Source: Secundilactobacillus odoratitofui DSM 19909 = JCM 15043
GTDB taxonomy: Bacteria; Bacillota; Bacilli; Lactobacillales; Lactobacillaceae
DNA: 64,000 bases
Direction of reading: 5' to 3'
Assembly: GCF_001434895.1 (NCBI RefSeq)
Contig: NZ_AZEE01000027.1
Span: 510,661-574,660 of the forward strand
Part shown: one piece after another, positions 52,073 to 60,865 of the stretch
How the letters are laid out: every line of letters begins with the position of its first letter
Position numbering within the stretch: the first letter of the stretch is position 1
The notes under the pieces: generated by a model
What the model was told of the DNA's origin: nothing
What the model saw: only the letters and a program-made list of their open reading frames with translations
Database searches by the model: none
Made by a program: the position numbers and the translations under genes

Positions 52073-53974
52073 ATGGCAAACGATAAGCAAATTTTTAAGC
52101 CCGGCAAATACACCGTTACGGCAACTGGTCACAACGGGTCTTTCCCAATGGACGTGACTTTCTCCGAAGACCGGATCGAATCAATTGATATTGACGCTAA
52201 AAGTGAGACCCGTGGTATCAGCGACGTCGTTTACGATCGAATTCCTACCGCAATTGTCGACGGACAGACACTAAACGTTGATGCGGTGACTGGTGCTTCC
52301 GAAACCAGCCGTGGCATCTTAGACGGTGTCGCCGATGCAGTTAACCAAGCCGGTGGCGATGCTAGTGAGTGGCAAGCCCGTGATAAATACACGCCGGCAG
52401 TTGCTGAAAACACCGATTTGCAAACCGACGTTGTTATTATTGGTGGCGGTGGTGCTGGGCTGGCTGCGGCAGCAACGGCCCTCGACCAAGGACAAAAGGT
52501 TGTTTTACTCGAAAAAGCCCCTGCTCTTGGTGGCAACACCATCCGTACCGGTGGTCCAATGAACGCCGCTGATCCGACCTGGCAAAACACTTTTGATGCA
52601 CTACCAGGTGAGGACCAGACACTACAAAACCTATTAGACATGTCAGTCGATGACATTGACGAAGACTACCAAGCTGATTTCAAGACGTTACAAACTCAAA
52701 TCAAAGCTTATTTTGAGGACATCAAGGGTAAGACCCCTTACTTGTTTGATTCAGTTGAACTACATCGCATCCAGACCTATCTCGGTGGTACTCGAACTGA
52801 CTTACAAGGCAACCGCATTTATGGTAAATACAACTTAGTTAAAACCTTGACCGATAACGTACTTAAATCGCAAAAGTGGTTAGCGAAAATCGGCGTTAAA
52901 TTTGACGAAAACGAAGTGACCATGCCAGTCGGTGCGCTTTGGCGGCGTGGTCATAAGCCAGTTGAAGATGCTGGCTTTGCCTACATTTCAGCATTAAGTG
53001 ATTACGTGAAGCATAATGGCGGTGTGATCCTTACCGATAGTCCTGTCACTAAATTGCTCTACGCCAAGGGTGTTCTCAGTGGTGTCCTTGTTGAGAAGCC
53101 TGGTGACCATGCCTTTACCGTTCACGCTAGGGCCGTCATTCTTGCCTCTGGTGGCTTCGGGGCTAACACCAAATTAGTCCAAAAGTACAACACTTACTGG
53201 AACAACATTGACGATGATATTGCCACCACCAACGCCCCAACCATCACGGGTGATGGGATTGCCTTGGCTGAACACGTCAACGCCGACTTAACGGGCATGG
53301 GCTTTATTCAAATGATGCCCGTATCTGACCCAAAGACTGGCGAGCTCTTCTCTGGCATTCAGTGCCCACCGGCTAACTTCTTAATGGTTAACCAACAAGG
53401 TAAGCGTTTTGTAAACGAGTTTGCCGAACGTGACGTTCTTGCTCAAGCTGCGTTTGATAATGGTGGTCTCTTCTACCTCATCGCAGATAACGAAATCAAG
53501 AAGACGGCTTACAATACGAGTGAAGAACAACTTGAACAACAAGTTAAAGATGGCCGCTTATTCAAGGCTGATACACTGGCTGATTTAGCAAACCAAATTG
53601 GTGTGGATCCCGAGACACTTGAACAAACCGTTACTACCTACAACAGCTACGTTGACCAAGGTAGCGATCCAGACTTTGGTAAAAACGTCTTTGATTTAAA
53701 AGTGACGCAAGCACCATTTTACGCAACGCCTCGTAAACCGGCCATTCACCACACCATGGGTGGCTTAACGATTGATGAACACGCCCACGTCCTCGATAAG
53801 GCTGGCCAACCAATCAAGGGCCTCTACGCAGCCGGCGAAGTCGCTGGTGGTATTCATGCTGGTAACCGTTTGGGTGGTAATTCCTTAGCTGACATCTTTA
53901 CCTTTGGACCGATTGCTGCCAAAACTGCTGGCGATGAACTCATTGACACCGTGACATCGGCATCCGTTCACTAA
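52073..53974 (+). CDS. FMN/FAD flavoprotein, fumarate (or related enoate) reductase
   Basis: 633 residues. N-terminal FMN-binding domain (10-92) with the flavinylation motif VTGASETS (72-79; T78 probably carries covalent FMN added by ApbE, not encoded here). Then an FAD-binding_2 domain (116-625): [17 protein letters not shown], and the C-terminal [39 protein letters not shown] with the substrate-site His/Arg region. This is the soluble fumarate/urocanate/methacrylate reductase type, with no haem domain and no export signal. It would accept electrons from a reduced flavin or NADH and act as an extra redox sink. The substrate could be fumarate or another enoate. Confidence 0.88.
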   Translation: MANDKQIFKPGKYTVTATGHNGSFPMDVTFSEDRIESIDIDAKSETRGISDVVYDRIPTAIVDGQTLNVDAVTGASETSRGILDGVADAVNQAGGDASEWQARDKYTPAVAENTDLQTDVVIIGGGGAGLAAAATALDQGQKVVLLEKAPALGGNTIRTGGPMNAADPTWQNTFDALPGEDQTLQNLLDMSVDDIDEDYQADFKTLQTQIKAYFEDIKGKTPYLFDSVELHRIQTYLGGTRTDLQGNRIYGKYNLVKTLTDNVLKSQKWLAKIGVKFDENEVTMPVGALWRRGHKPVEDAGFAYISALSDYVKHNGGVILTDSPVTKLLYAKGVLSGVLVEKPGDHAFTVHARAVILASGGFGANTKLVQKYNTYWNNIDDDIATTNAPTITGDGIALAEHVNADLTGMGFIQMMPVSDPKTGELFSGIQCPPANFLMVNQQGKRFVNEFAERDVLAQAAFDNGGLFYLIADNEIKKTAYNTSEEQLEQQVKDGRLFKADTLADLANQIGVDPETLEQTVTTYNSYVDQGSDPDFGKNVFDLKVTQAPFYATPRKPAIHHTMGGLTIDEHAHVLDKAGQPIKGLYAAGEVAGGIHAGNRLGGNSLADIFTFGPIAAKTAGDELIDTVTSASVH

Positions 53975-54023
53975 ACTTGATCCTACAGCTAACCTATTCG
54001 ACTGAATTTAACAATTACCATCA

Positions 54024-54061
54024 AAATATCTCGCGCGACTCAGCGGTCGTACGAGATATTT
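54024..54061 (+). terminator. Terminator of the fumarate reductase-like gene
   Basis: AAATATCTCG and CGAGATATTT with GCGAC/GTCG continuing the stem; the T-run is weak. Confidence 0.6.
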
Positions 54062-54196
54062 AACTGTTCCGGGACAAACCCGTATTATACGAACAGATTT
54101 CATAACATTTTCCGTATTTAAGCGATATCACCGGTTTTACTGCGATGAAACCAGAACAATTTCACGTCAACGCTTAAAAAAACACTAGTGAAGCTG

Positions 54197-54202
54197 TATA
54201 AT
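54197..54202 (+). promoter_or_regulatory. -10 box of the CNNM/CorC gene
   Basis: TATAAT. It overlaps the most upstream in-frame ATG (54201), which therefore cannot be in the message. Confidence 0.5.
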
Positions 54203-54254
54203 GATTGGTAGACTCTTACTACTGATTACAAATGACGAAATGAGGAATGAATTC

Positions 54255-55610
54255 TTGGATAGTGGTCAGATAATTATCAATTTGATTGTCATATTAATCA
54301 CTTTCTTCTTCGCGGCCTTCTTTGTGGCCTGCGAATTTGCCTTGGTCCAATCACGACCAAGTGCGATTGAGGAGGCCTTGGAAAAAGGTGAAGGCTCCAA
54401 AAATCGACTAAAGCGCTCTTTAAAAATGGTAACAAACCTAAACGAGTACCTTTCAACCACCCAAGTTGGTGTTTCGGTTGCCGGAATCATTTTAGGTTGG
54501 CTGGGTGAATCAACCCTGTCTGCCATTTTAATTGATTTACTCAACGTGACACATACTAATCCGGGTGGTGCGACCACCCATATCATTGGTGCCGTTTTTG
54601 GTGTGCTCTTTCTGACATACTTGGAAGTGGTTTTCACCGAAATCGTGCCTAAGAATATCTCAATTGATATGCCAATGCAGGTCATGCGCTACATTACAAC
54701 GCCGCTACACTACTTCCACATCATGTTCTACCCGTTCGTGTGGTTGTTAAACATCTCTGCTAACGGTGTTGTCCGGTTGATGGGCTTACCTGTCGCCAAT
54801 GAGAGCGATGAAGTTTTCTCTCAAGCTGAAATTTTAAACCTATCTCGTAATGCCGTTGAAGGCGGCGAGCTGGAAAAGAACGACTACGTTTACATGCAAC
54901 GTGCCTTTGAATTAAACGACAAGGTTGCCAAAGATATCATGATCGACCGAACTGCGTTGATTGTGATCGATATTACAGCTAACGTTAAGGAAGCCATTAA
55001 CATGTACCTGCAGGAGAAGTTCTCCCGCTTACCAGTTGTGGCCGATGGCGATAAGGATAAGATTTTGGGTTACGTCTATAACTACGACTTAATCCGACAG
55101 CAACAAGTCGATCCCACCATTCATATCGACAAGTTATTACGTAATATCTCGACCACGCCTGAATCGACGCCAATCACAGAAGTACTCCAACAGATGATTC
55201 GTAAACGGACGCCTATCGTGGTAGTGGTTGATGAATACGGTGGGACTTCTGGTATCATCACCGATAAAGATATTTACGAAGAACTCTTCGGTACCGTTCG
55301 CGACGAAATTGACGATGCCTCTAACGAAGATATCTTTAAGCAGCCAAATGGCACTTACCAAGTGAGTGGTAAGATGACCACCTATGATTTCGAACGTTAC
55401 TTTGATACGGACATCAAGGAATTCGACACCAATGACGTGGTGACGTTGGCTGGCTCACTGTTGGACAACTATCCAAACCTGAAGCAAGGTAGTGTCATTA
55501 AGATTGAAAACTTTGACTTTAAAGTCGTCGATTACGAAAATTCATTTGTGAACTGGTTTGAAGTTACCGTTCATGAACCTGAACCAAAAACCGATGAAGA
55601 CGATGATTAA
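54255..55610 (+). CDS. CNNM/CorC (HlyC) family membrane protein with CBS pair
   Basis: 451 residues with the chosen start. DUF21 membrane domain about 5-185 (four helices: INLIVILITFFFAAFFVACEFALVQSR, STTQVGVSVAGIILGWLGE, TEIVPKNISID), two CBS domains about 205-330 (MIDRTALIVIDI, RKRTPIVVVVDEYGGTSGIITDKD), then a CorC_HlyC domain to the end. The family handles Mg2+ or Co2+ transport or homeostasis. Start: TTG at 54255 follows TGAGGA at 8 bases; ATGs at 54201 and 54240 lack ribosome sites, and the first lies inside the -10 box. Single gene. Confidence 0.85.
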   Translation: MDSGQIIINLIVILITFFFAAFFVACEFALVQSRPSAIEEALEKGEGSKNRLKRSLKMVTNLNEYLSTTQVGVSVAGIILGWLGESTLSAILIDLLNVTHTNPGGATTHIIGAVFGVLFLTYLEVVFTEIVPKNISIDMPMQVMRYITTPLHYFHIMFYPFVWLLNISANGVVRLMGLPVANESDEVFSQAEILNLSRNAVEGGELEKNDYVYMQRAFELNDKVAKDIMIDRTALIVIDITANVKEAINMYLQEKFSRLPVVADGDKDKILGYVYNYDLIRQQQVDPTIHIDKLLRNISTTPESTPITEVLQQMIRKRTPIVVVVDEYGGTSGIITDKDIYEELFGTVRDEIDDASNEDIFKQPNGTYQVSGKMTTYDFERYFDTDIKEFDTNDVVTLAGSLLDNYPNLKQGSVIKIENFDFKVVDYENSFVNWFEVTVHEPEPKTDEDDD

Positions 55611-55612
55611 AC

Positions 55613-55645
55613 AAAAGCACTGGCGATAAACGCCAGTGCTTTTTC
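55613..55645. terminator. Terminator of the CNNM/CorC gene
   Basis: AAAAGCACTGGCG, 5-base loop, CGCCAGTGCTTTTT. Confidence 0.88.
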
Positions 55646-55661
55646 TATTCTAAGAATCTTG

Positions 55662-56177
55662 CTACTTTACACGATATACCGTGGTCTGCGTTGGTGATAA
55701 CCAATTATCAGATACGTAGACACTTGTCCCAATTACACTCACAATAATCATAATCACAGACACCAAATATATCACCTTGTACAAACTATTATACTTATTG
55801 TTGCGCCACATAATATAGATGGGTAACACGATACCCACTGGTGGCACTATCCCTGACACAAACGCTAACACCAACAGGAAAAGGCCCTCATCACGATTTT
55901 GATATAATTTAGGCGATAATTTCACGCTGGTTGTCTTTCGTTGAGTCTTATTCGCCTGGGTCGTCGTGTCTTCAACTGACCCTTTTAAAAGACTATCCAC
56001 CGTCACGCCGTAAAGATCACTAATATATACTAGATTATCGAGATCCGGATAACCATGATCATTCTCCCACTTTGAAAACGACTGTCTGGACACATGAATA
56101 ATCGTTGCCGCCTCATTTTGCGAAAGACCGGCCTTTTCGCGAGCTGCTTTCAACCGTTTCCCTAAGGACCCTTGCAT
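55662..56177 (-). CDS. XRE-family regulator with membrane helices
   Basis: 171 residues. Helix-turn-helix about 4-60 (LGKRLKAAREKAGLSQNEAA, SRQSFSKWENDHGYPDLDNL), a linker, then two or three membrane segments (about 100-122, 135-158). Same architecture and length as the gene at 44342, though the sequence is quite different after the HTH. The ATG at 56177 is preceded by GGAGGAG; the two earlier Met codons lack that. Convergent with the CNNM gene. Targets unknown. Confidence 0.85.
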   Translation of the reverse strand: MQGSLGKRLKAAREKAGLSQNEAATIIHVSRQSFSKWENDHGYPDLDNLVYISDLYGVTVDSLLKGSVEDTTTQANKTQRKTTSVKLSPKLYQNRDEGLFLLVLAFVSGIVPPVGIVLPIYIMWRNNKYNSLYKVIYLVSVIMIIVSVIGTSVYVSDNWLSPTQTTVYRVK

Positions 56178-56236
56178 CAAACTCTCCTCCATCAAACAAA
56201 TCTGAATTATCGTCGTCTAAAACAGGATACCATATC

Positions 56237-56278
56237 AAAAACCGCAAACATGAGAAATTCTCATATTTGCGGTTTTTG
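56237..56278 (-). terminator. Terminator of the MocR-like gene
   Basis: AAAAACCGCAAA.ATGAGAA and TTCTCATATTTGCGGTTTTT form a long stem, symmetrical, between two minus-strand genes. Confidence 0.8.
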
Positions 56279-56338
56279 GTTGGGTGACTCATTTTCATTT
56301 GGCTGGTCTTCAATCAAACAAAAGTCGGTACAATCGAC

Positions 56339-57787
56339 CTATTGCTTTGAAAGTTGTGCCTGAATCAGCTTGGCTAATTGTTTGATGCCAAATGAGAAGC
56401 TTGCTTCATCCGCATAGGCATACGACAACCGAATCTGATGGCTTGCACCGTGACCATAAACCGACCCTGGATTAAGTAAGATTCCCTGTTCAGCAGCGCT
56501 ATCAAATAATCGCTGTACAGAGACGGTGTCCGGCAACGTCAGCCAAATGTAAAAGCCACCTGCTGGCGTAGTCCAGCTGGCTAGTGTGCCCAGTTCCTGG
56601 GTGAGCACCATCAACGCATGATCACGACGCCGTTTTAACTGCGTACGAAAGTGCATCAAATATTGATCATACGCTGGGTCGTTCAGTACCGAGGTCAACA
56701 CAAGCTGTGATAACGAGCTGGCCCCATAGTCCGTTTGCATTTTAACATCTGCCAGCCGTTTGATAATTGGCTGCGGACCAACGATCCAGCCGATACGCAT
56801 GCCCGGGGCCAGCGACTTAGAGATGGTCCCTAGGTATAAGACGTTACCCGCTTGATCCAAGGCCTTCAGCGGCTGTGGTGGTCGTTGTTCTAGCCATAAA
56901 TCTTGATAGGCACTGTCTTCAATAATTGGTAGCTGGCGTTCCTGTGCGTACTTCATCAAATCGATGCGTCGTTGCTGGCTCATCACTTGTCCGGTCGGAT
57001 TATCAAAAGTCGGGATGACGTAAAGTAGTCGTTGGTGTGTCGAAGGCGCGATATGCCAGTACTGCAAGCCTTCACCATCCGTTGGCAGGGACTTAAACTG
57101 AGCTTGCACCGACTGTAAGACCCGCAACGATTTCAAATAACTGACGGGTGTGGTGTACACCGTTGCCGCTTGTGCAAGTAGTGACACCGCAACTAACTGT
57201 AATGATTGCAGCGAGCCGGAGGTAATCAGGACGTTCTCAGCGGTTGTTTCGATTCCCCAGCTGGCTAATCGCTTGGCAAGCACCTGTCGTAATGGTAGGT
57301 AACCTTGAGGTGCCAAGTAATTCAGATTCGTCAGGTTGTCTGTGGCAGCCCGCATCGCGCGTTGCATCAGGGCCTTAGGAAAGAGGTCAGGGCCAATTTC
57401 ACCCGTACTCAATCGGATTTTAGCCTGAGTTTCGATCTCATTAATGGTTTGAATGGTCCGCTGATTAGCCACGAATTCACCAGCATCAATGTAGTGTTGC
57501 CAGTCAACCGGGGTCTGATGCACCATCGTTGACCAACTATTACTGGCAACGCGAGTGCCACCGCCAAATGCCGTGGTTAAAACACCGTCGTCCAGTAAAA
57601 CCGTCATTGCTTTACTGATCGTGCTCCGATTGAGACTGAGTTGGGTTGCTAATTGTCGTTGCGAAGGTAACTGGGCACCAATTGGCCAATCCCCTGCTTG
57701 AATATGCTGCACACAAATGTTGACGAGCTGCTGATACACTGGTGTTTTACTCGTTAAATCTGGTTGCCAATTTAGTTCAATCACCAT
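56339..57787 (-). CDS. MocR/PdxR-type regulator (GntR HTH fused to aminotransferase fold)
   Basis: 482 residues. GntR winged helix about 12-75 (GAQLPSQRQLATQLSLNRST). The fold-type I aminotransferase domain (about 105-480) keeps the PLP lysine in LGTISKSLAPGMRIGW and YVIPTFDNPTGQVMS. Such proteins sense PLP or an amino acid rather than catalyse. The ATG at 57787 has GAAGGTAGG upstream. It is divergent from the LysE exporter gene with only 36 bases between starts, so it most likely controls that exporter. I could not define paired operators in so short a gap. Confidence 0.88.
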   Translation of the reverse strand: MVIELNWQPDLTSKTPVYQQLVNICVQHIQAGDWPIGAQLPSQRQLATQLSLNRSTISKAMTVLLDDGVLTTAFGGGTRVASNSWSTMVHQTPVDWQHYIDAGEFVANQRTIQTINEIETQAKIRLSTGEIGPDLFPKALMQRAMRAATDNLTNLNYLAPQGYLPLRQVLAKRLASWGIETTAENVLITSGSLQSLQLVAVSLLAQAATVYTTPVSYLKSLRVLQSVQAQFKSLPTDGEGLQYWHIAPSTHQRLLYVIPTFDNPTGQVMSQQRRIDLMKYAQERQLPIIEDSAYQDLWLEQRPPQPLKALDQAGNVLYLGTISKSLAPGMRIGWIVGPQPIIKRLADVKMQTDYGASSLSQLVLTSVLNDPAYDQYLMHFRTQLKRRRDHALMVLTQELGTLASWTTPAGGFYIWLTLPDTVSVQRLFDSAAEQGILLNPGSVYGHGASHQIRLSYAYADEASFSFGIKQLAKLIQAQLSKQ

Positions 57788-57823
57788 ATCGCCTACCTTC
57801 ACTTTTATTAAAGGAGTTTTATC

Positions 57824-58441
57824 ATGTTAAATTTATTCAAAGGGTTACTGTTCGGAATTGCGTACGTTGCGCCCATTGGGATGCAAAACCTCTACGTAAT
57901 TAACACGGCGCTTGGTCAACCCAAGCGCCGCGCCTATTTGATCACCATGATCGTCATTTTGTTTGATATTTCGCTCTCACTGGCCTGCTTCTTTGGCGTC
58001 GGTCAGCTCTTAGCATCCGTCCCATTGTTAAAAATGCTACTGTGGCTTTGTGGTGGTAGCTTTGTAGCCGTTCTTGGGGTTCAACTCATGCGTTCATCCG
58101 CAACGCCACTTGACGTTGATGCGACACCAACCACGTTCCACTACCGTAAAGCAATCGCAGCCGCCTTCGCGATTGCCTGGCTAAATCCACAAGCTATTCT
58201 AGACGGCACGCTGCTGCTTGGCGCGTTTCGAGCTTCACTGCCAGGTGTCAAGGGCGACCTGTTCGTCAGCGGTGTCGCATTGTCATCATTCATTTGGTTC
58301 ACTGGCCTCACCACGATTGTCAGCCTGTTAAAATCTCAGCTGAACGCAAAAGTCTTAACCTGGATCAATCGCATCTGTGGTGTCGTCATGTTAGGTTACG
58401 CCATCAAACTACTCAGTCAGTTTGCGCTAGCACTCTTCTAA
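57824..58441 (+). CDS. LysE/ArgO-family amino acid exporter
   Basis: 205 residues, six helices. Family motif near the N-terminus (AYVAPIGMQNLYVINTAL, about 13-30) and in helix 4-5 (FAIAWLNPQAILDGTLLLG). It exports basic or other amino acids when intracellular levels rise. Ribosome site AAAGGAG. Divergent partner of the MocR-like regulator. Its stop codon directly abuts the stop of the convergent TetR gene with no terminator between. Confidence 0.9.
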   Translation: MLNLFKGLLFGIAYVAPIGMQNLYVINTALGQPKRRAYLITMIVILFDISLSLACFFGVGQLLASVPLLKMLLWLCGGSFVAVLGVQLMRSSATPLDVDATPTTFHYRKAIAAAFAIAWLNPQAILDGTLLLGAFRASLPGVKGDLFVSGVALSSFIWFTGLTTIVSLLKSQLNAKVLTWINRICGVVMLGYAIKLLSQFALALF

Positions 58442-59029
58442 CTACAGACTACCATCTAGCCCATTGGCTGGGTTCAACACGAATTCCTGCAGCCGGTCAC
58501 CAAACTGAATTACCGAATCATTCTTACCATTTCGTAACTGCCATAACAAGAACAGCATAACGTTGCTGGCGTACAGGTCACTCAAGTAATCAAGCGGCAA
58601 CTGAATTTTATCTGGCAATTCAACTCGCTGGAAATAATCATACGCCGTTTCCCGTAAAATTTGTTTGAAATTACGTTCCAAATCGGCTGTTTCTGTATGA
58701 ATATCAAACAGCTGTAACAAAATCTCACGATACTGGGTTAGGGCTAAAATTAAAACTTTAACGGTGTTCGAGCCAATCTCTGGTGTATGTATGCTAAACC
58801 GCTGATCAACAATGACTCGAAAGACATCGGTATACTCAGCCACTAATTTTTCCAGTAAGTCATATTTATCGTAATAGTGACTATAAAATGTCGACCGACC
58901 AATTCGTGCATGTTTACTAATGTCTTGTACTGTCATGGCCTTGAAGCCCTTTTCTTTCAGTAAGACAAAAAAGGCCTTCGTAATTTGCTCATTTGTCCTT
59001 CTGACGCGCAAATCTTGTTTCTCAGTCAT
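58442..59029 (-). CDS. TetR/AcrR-family regulator
   Basis: 195 residues. N-terminal HTH about 10-58 (TNEQITKAFFVLLKEKGFKA, TVQDISKHARIGRSTFYSHYYDKYDLL), then a mostly helical ligand domain. The layout (short HTH, then LVAEYTDVFRVIVDQRF and C-terminal LFLLWQLRNGKND) resembles DhaS/TetR_C-type regulators of lactic acid bacteria. Convergent with the LysE gene and divergent from nrdI/nitroreductase (gap about 318 bases), so either side could be its target. Confidence 0.87.
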   Translation of the reverse strand: MTEKQDLRVRRTNEQITKAFFVLLKEKGFKAMTVQDISKHARIGRSTFYSHYYDKYDLLEKLVAEYTDVFRVIVDQRFSIHTPEIGSNTVKVLILALTQYREILLQLFDIHTETADLERNFKQILRETAYDYFQRVELPDKIQLPLDYLSDLYASNVMLFLLWQLRNGKNDSVIQFGDRLQEFVLNPANGLDGSL

Positions 59030-59347
59030 GCTCTCTCACCTCTGCTATGTCTTTGTTGCTGAGCTTGATTATATCACTAATGCTATGATGTGTACTCACG
59101 CTGATGCCAACATTTTGATGAAATCTCGTCCATTAATTGACCTGCTAACGGTCAAAATCAAACGATATATATATCTATTCCATGACATCCAGTTTTCTAA
59201 AATCCTCAGATACTACAAAACGTTCATTTCGTTCGTTCCCCTAGATTGCGTTTAACGTGCTACAATAAATTGTAACACTATCCGTGCTTATATCGAACGT
59301 CTAGAATACAACATCTACCAATTTATCGTTTATCTGGAGGAGACATC
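59030..59347. other. Divergent intergenic region, tetR / nrdI
   Basis: About 318 bases, AT-rich. A TACAAT-like -10 lies near 59262 and TACAATAAATTGTAA is a small palindrome there, a possible operator. No ORF or repeat is seen. Confidence 0.4.
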
Positions 59348-59815
59348 ATGGACTCAATTCGTATTTTATTTATTTCAATCGAAGGCAACACTCGTAGCTT
59401 TGTGGAGCATCTAACCCGATATGCTATGGCGCAACACATTAAAAACAAGGCACTGCCTGAAATCAAAGCCACCGAGATCTCAGAACAGACTGACTTTGCT
59501 GATGAAACCAGCCCCTATTTTTGCTTCGTCCCAACTTACCTCGATGGTGGTAATGGCATCGATACAGGTGTAAAAGAGCTGATGACTAATGTGATGGGTG
59601 AATACATTGACTACCACGATAACGCCAAGCAATTAATTGGCGTCGTCGGCAGTGGCAATAAGAACTTTAATGAACAATATTGTCTCACTGCTCGTCGTTA
59701 TTGTGCCCAATTTGATGCACCCTTTATCGACGACTACGAGTTGCGTGGCGTACCTGCCGACGAGGCTCGCGTTTACAAAAAACTCGTCGAACGGGTCCAG
59801 TTTTTAGATTTATAG
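59348..59815 (+). CDS. nrdI: NrdI-like flavodoxin
   Basis: 155 residues. FMN phosphate loop in FISIEGNTRSFVEHL (about 9-23). The NrdI-type late motif GVVGSGNKNFNEQYCLTARRY (about 94-114) is followed by DYELRGVPADEA. Classical NrdI activates the Mn cofactor of class Ib ribonucleotide reductase, but no nrdE, nrdF or nrdH is present here. Instead a nitroreductase gene follows after 11 bases. So this may be an orphan or repurposed flavoprotein whose partner is the nitroreductase. Ribosome site GGAGGAG. Confidence 0.85.
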   Translation: MDSIRILFISIEGNTRSFVEHLTRYAMAQHIKNKALPEIKATEISEQTDFADETSPYFCFVPTYLDGGNGIDTGVKELMTNVMGEYIDYHDNAKQLIGVVGSGNKNFNEQYCLTARRYCAQFDAPFIDDYELRGVPADEARVYKKLVERVQFLDL

Positions 59816-59826
59816 GAGGCACTTTT

Positions 59827-60588
59827 TTGACAAATGATATTTTAACGTTACTTGGACAACACCGTAGCGTCCGTCAATTTGATGGACAGCCACTCTCATC
59901 TTCTGAGGTTAATACCTTAGTTGACGCGGCTCAACATGCCGCAACCAGTACGTTTGCACAACAATATAGCATTATTAGCATCACAGACCCAGTAATCAAA
60001 CATGAACTTGGCAACATCAGTGGTCATCATTGGCTAGAAAAGAGCGGTCACTACTTTATGATGGTCGCCGATCAACATCGAAACTTACAGATTGCAACGG
60101 CGGCCCACGCGAATACCGATATTCTGCACTCATTTGACAAGTTTTTGGCTGGTACTTTTGACGCCGCGATTGCCACTGAAGCCATTGTCACGGCTGGCGA
60201 AAGTTTAGGACTAGGGAGCACCATCATGGGTAGCATCCTAAACCACGCGCAATCAGTAATCGACTTACTCCACTTGCCGTCGCTGACTTTTCCATTATTG
60301 GGCATTGCTATTGGTCACCCGGCTGAAAACCCCGATTTAAAACCACGACTGCCACAACCCTTAATGCATTTTGATAATCAGTATGCGTTACCAACCGATT
60401 TTAACCAACAGCTTTCGGGCTATGATGCACGGGTTGCCGAATACTACCAACACCGTAACAGTCATCTCAAGCAGATTGACTTTAGTCAACATATGGTCCA
60501 AGAGCTTTCGCGTGATCCAAAGCTTCGGTCCGAGTTGATTCAGGTTATCTCACAGCAGGGATTTGATGTTTCAGCGCATGAAGTTTAG
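59827..60588 (+). CDS. NADPH-dependent FMN oxidoreductase (NfsA/NfrA nitroreductase family)
   Basis: 253 residues. FMN-binding QHRSVRQFDGQPLS (about 11-24), HAATSTFAQQYSII, EAIVTAGESLGLGSTIMGSIL, then a C-terminal excursion typical of NfsA/NfrA (YDARVAEYYQHRN..., about 195-215). It reduces quinones, nitro compounds or flavins with NAD(P)H. TTG start after AGGAGG, 7 bases. Translated directly behind the NrdI-like flavodoxin, so reduced flavin or electrons may pass between the two products. Confidence 0.87.
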   Translation: MTNDILTLLGQHRSVRQFDGQPLSSSEVNTLVDAAQHAATSTFAQQYSIISITDPVIKHELGNISGHHWLEKSGHYFMMVADQHRNLQIATAAHANTDILHSFDKFLAGTFDAAIATEAIVTAGESLGLGSTIMGSILNHAQSVIDLLHLPSLTFPLLGIAIGHPAENPDLKPRLPQPLMHFDNQYALPTDFNQQLSGYDARVAEYYQHRNSHLKQIDFSQHMVQELSRDPKLRSELIQVISQQGFDVSAHEV

Positions 60589-60865
60589 TTGAAGTTTGCT
60601 TGCTGTAAATCTTTTTTTATTATATGTACTCTTTTTATTTCAGTGCGGCCGGTTATAGTGTCCTTACGTTAAACCGCCGCTTTTTGTTGTGCAATAATTT
60701 TGGGGAGTTCATTGAAACTCTAGTTCATCCTGATCTGTTTTATGTGTTGTATATGCAAAGTGCTAAATATTGTAGAAATCGTGATTCACAAGTAGTACTA
60801 TAAATTTGTATAGAGGGATAAGTTATTAGTTAATGGGATTAACTATTTTGGAGGAGGACTATCTC
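60589..60865. other. Intergenic region before the surface adhesin gene
   Basis: About 277 bases. T-rich after the nitroreductase stop with no convincing stem. TATAAA near 60800 is a possible -10 for the adhesin. Codon use and base composition give no sharp border. Confidence 0.4.
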
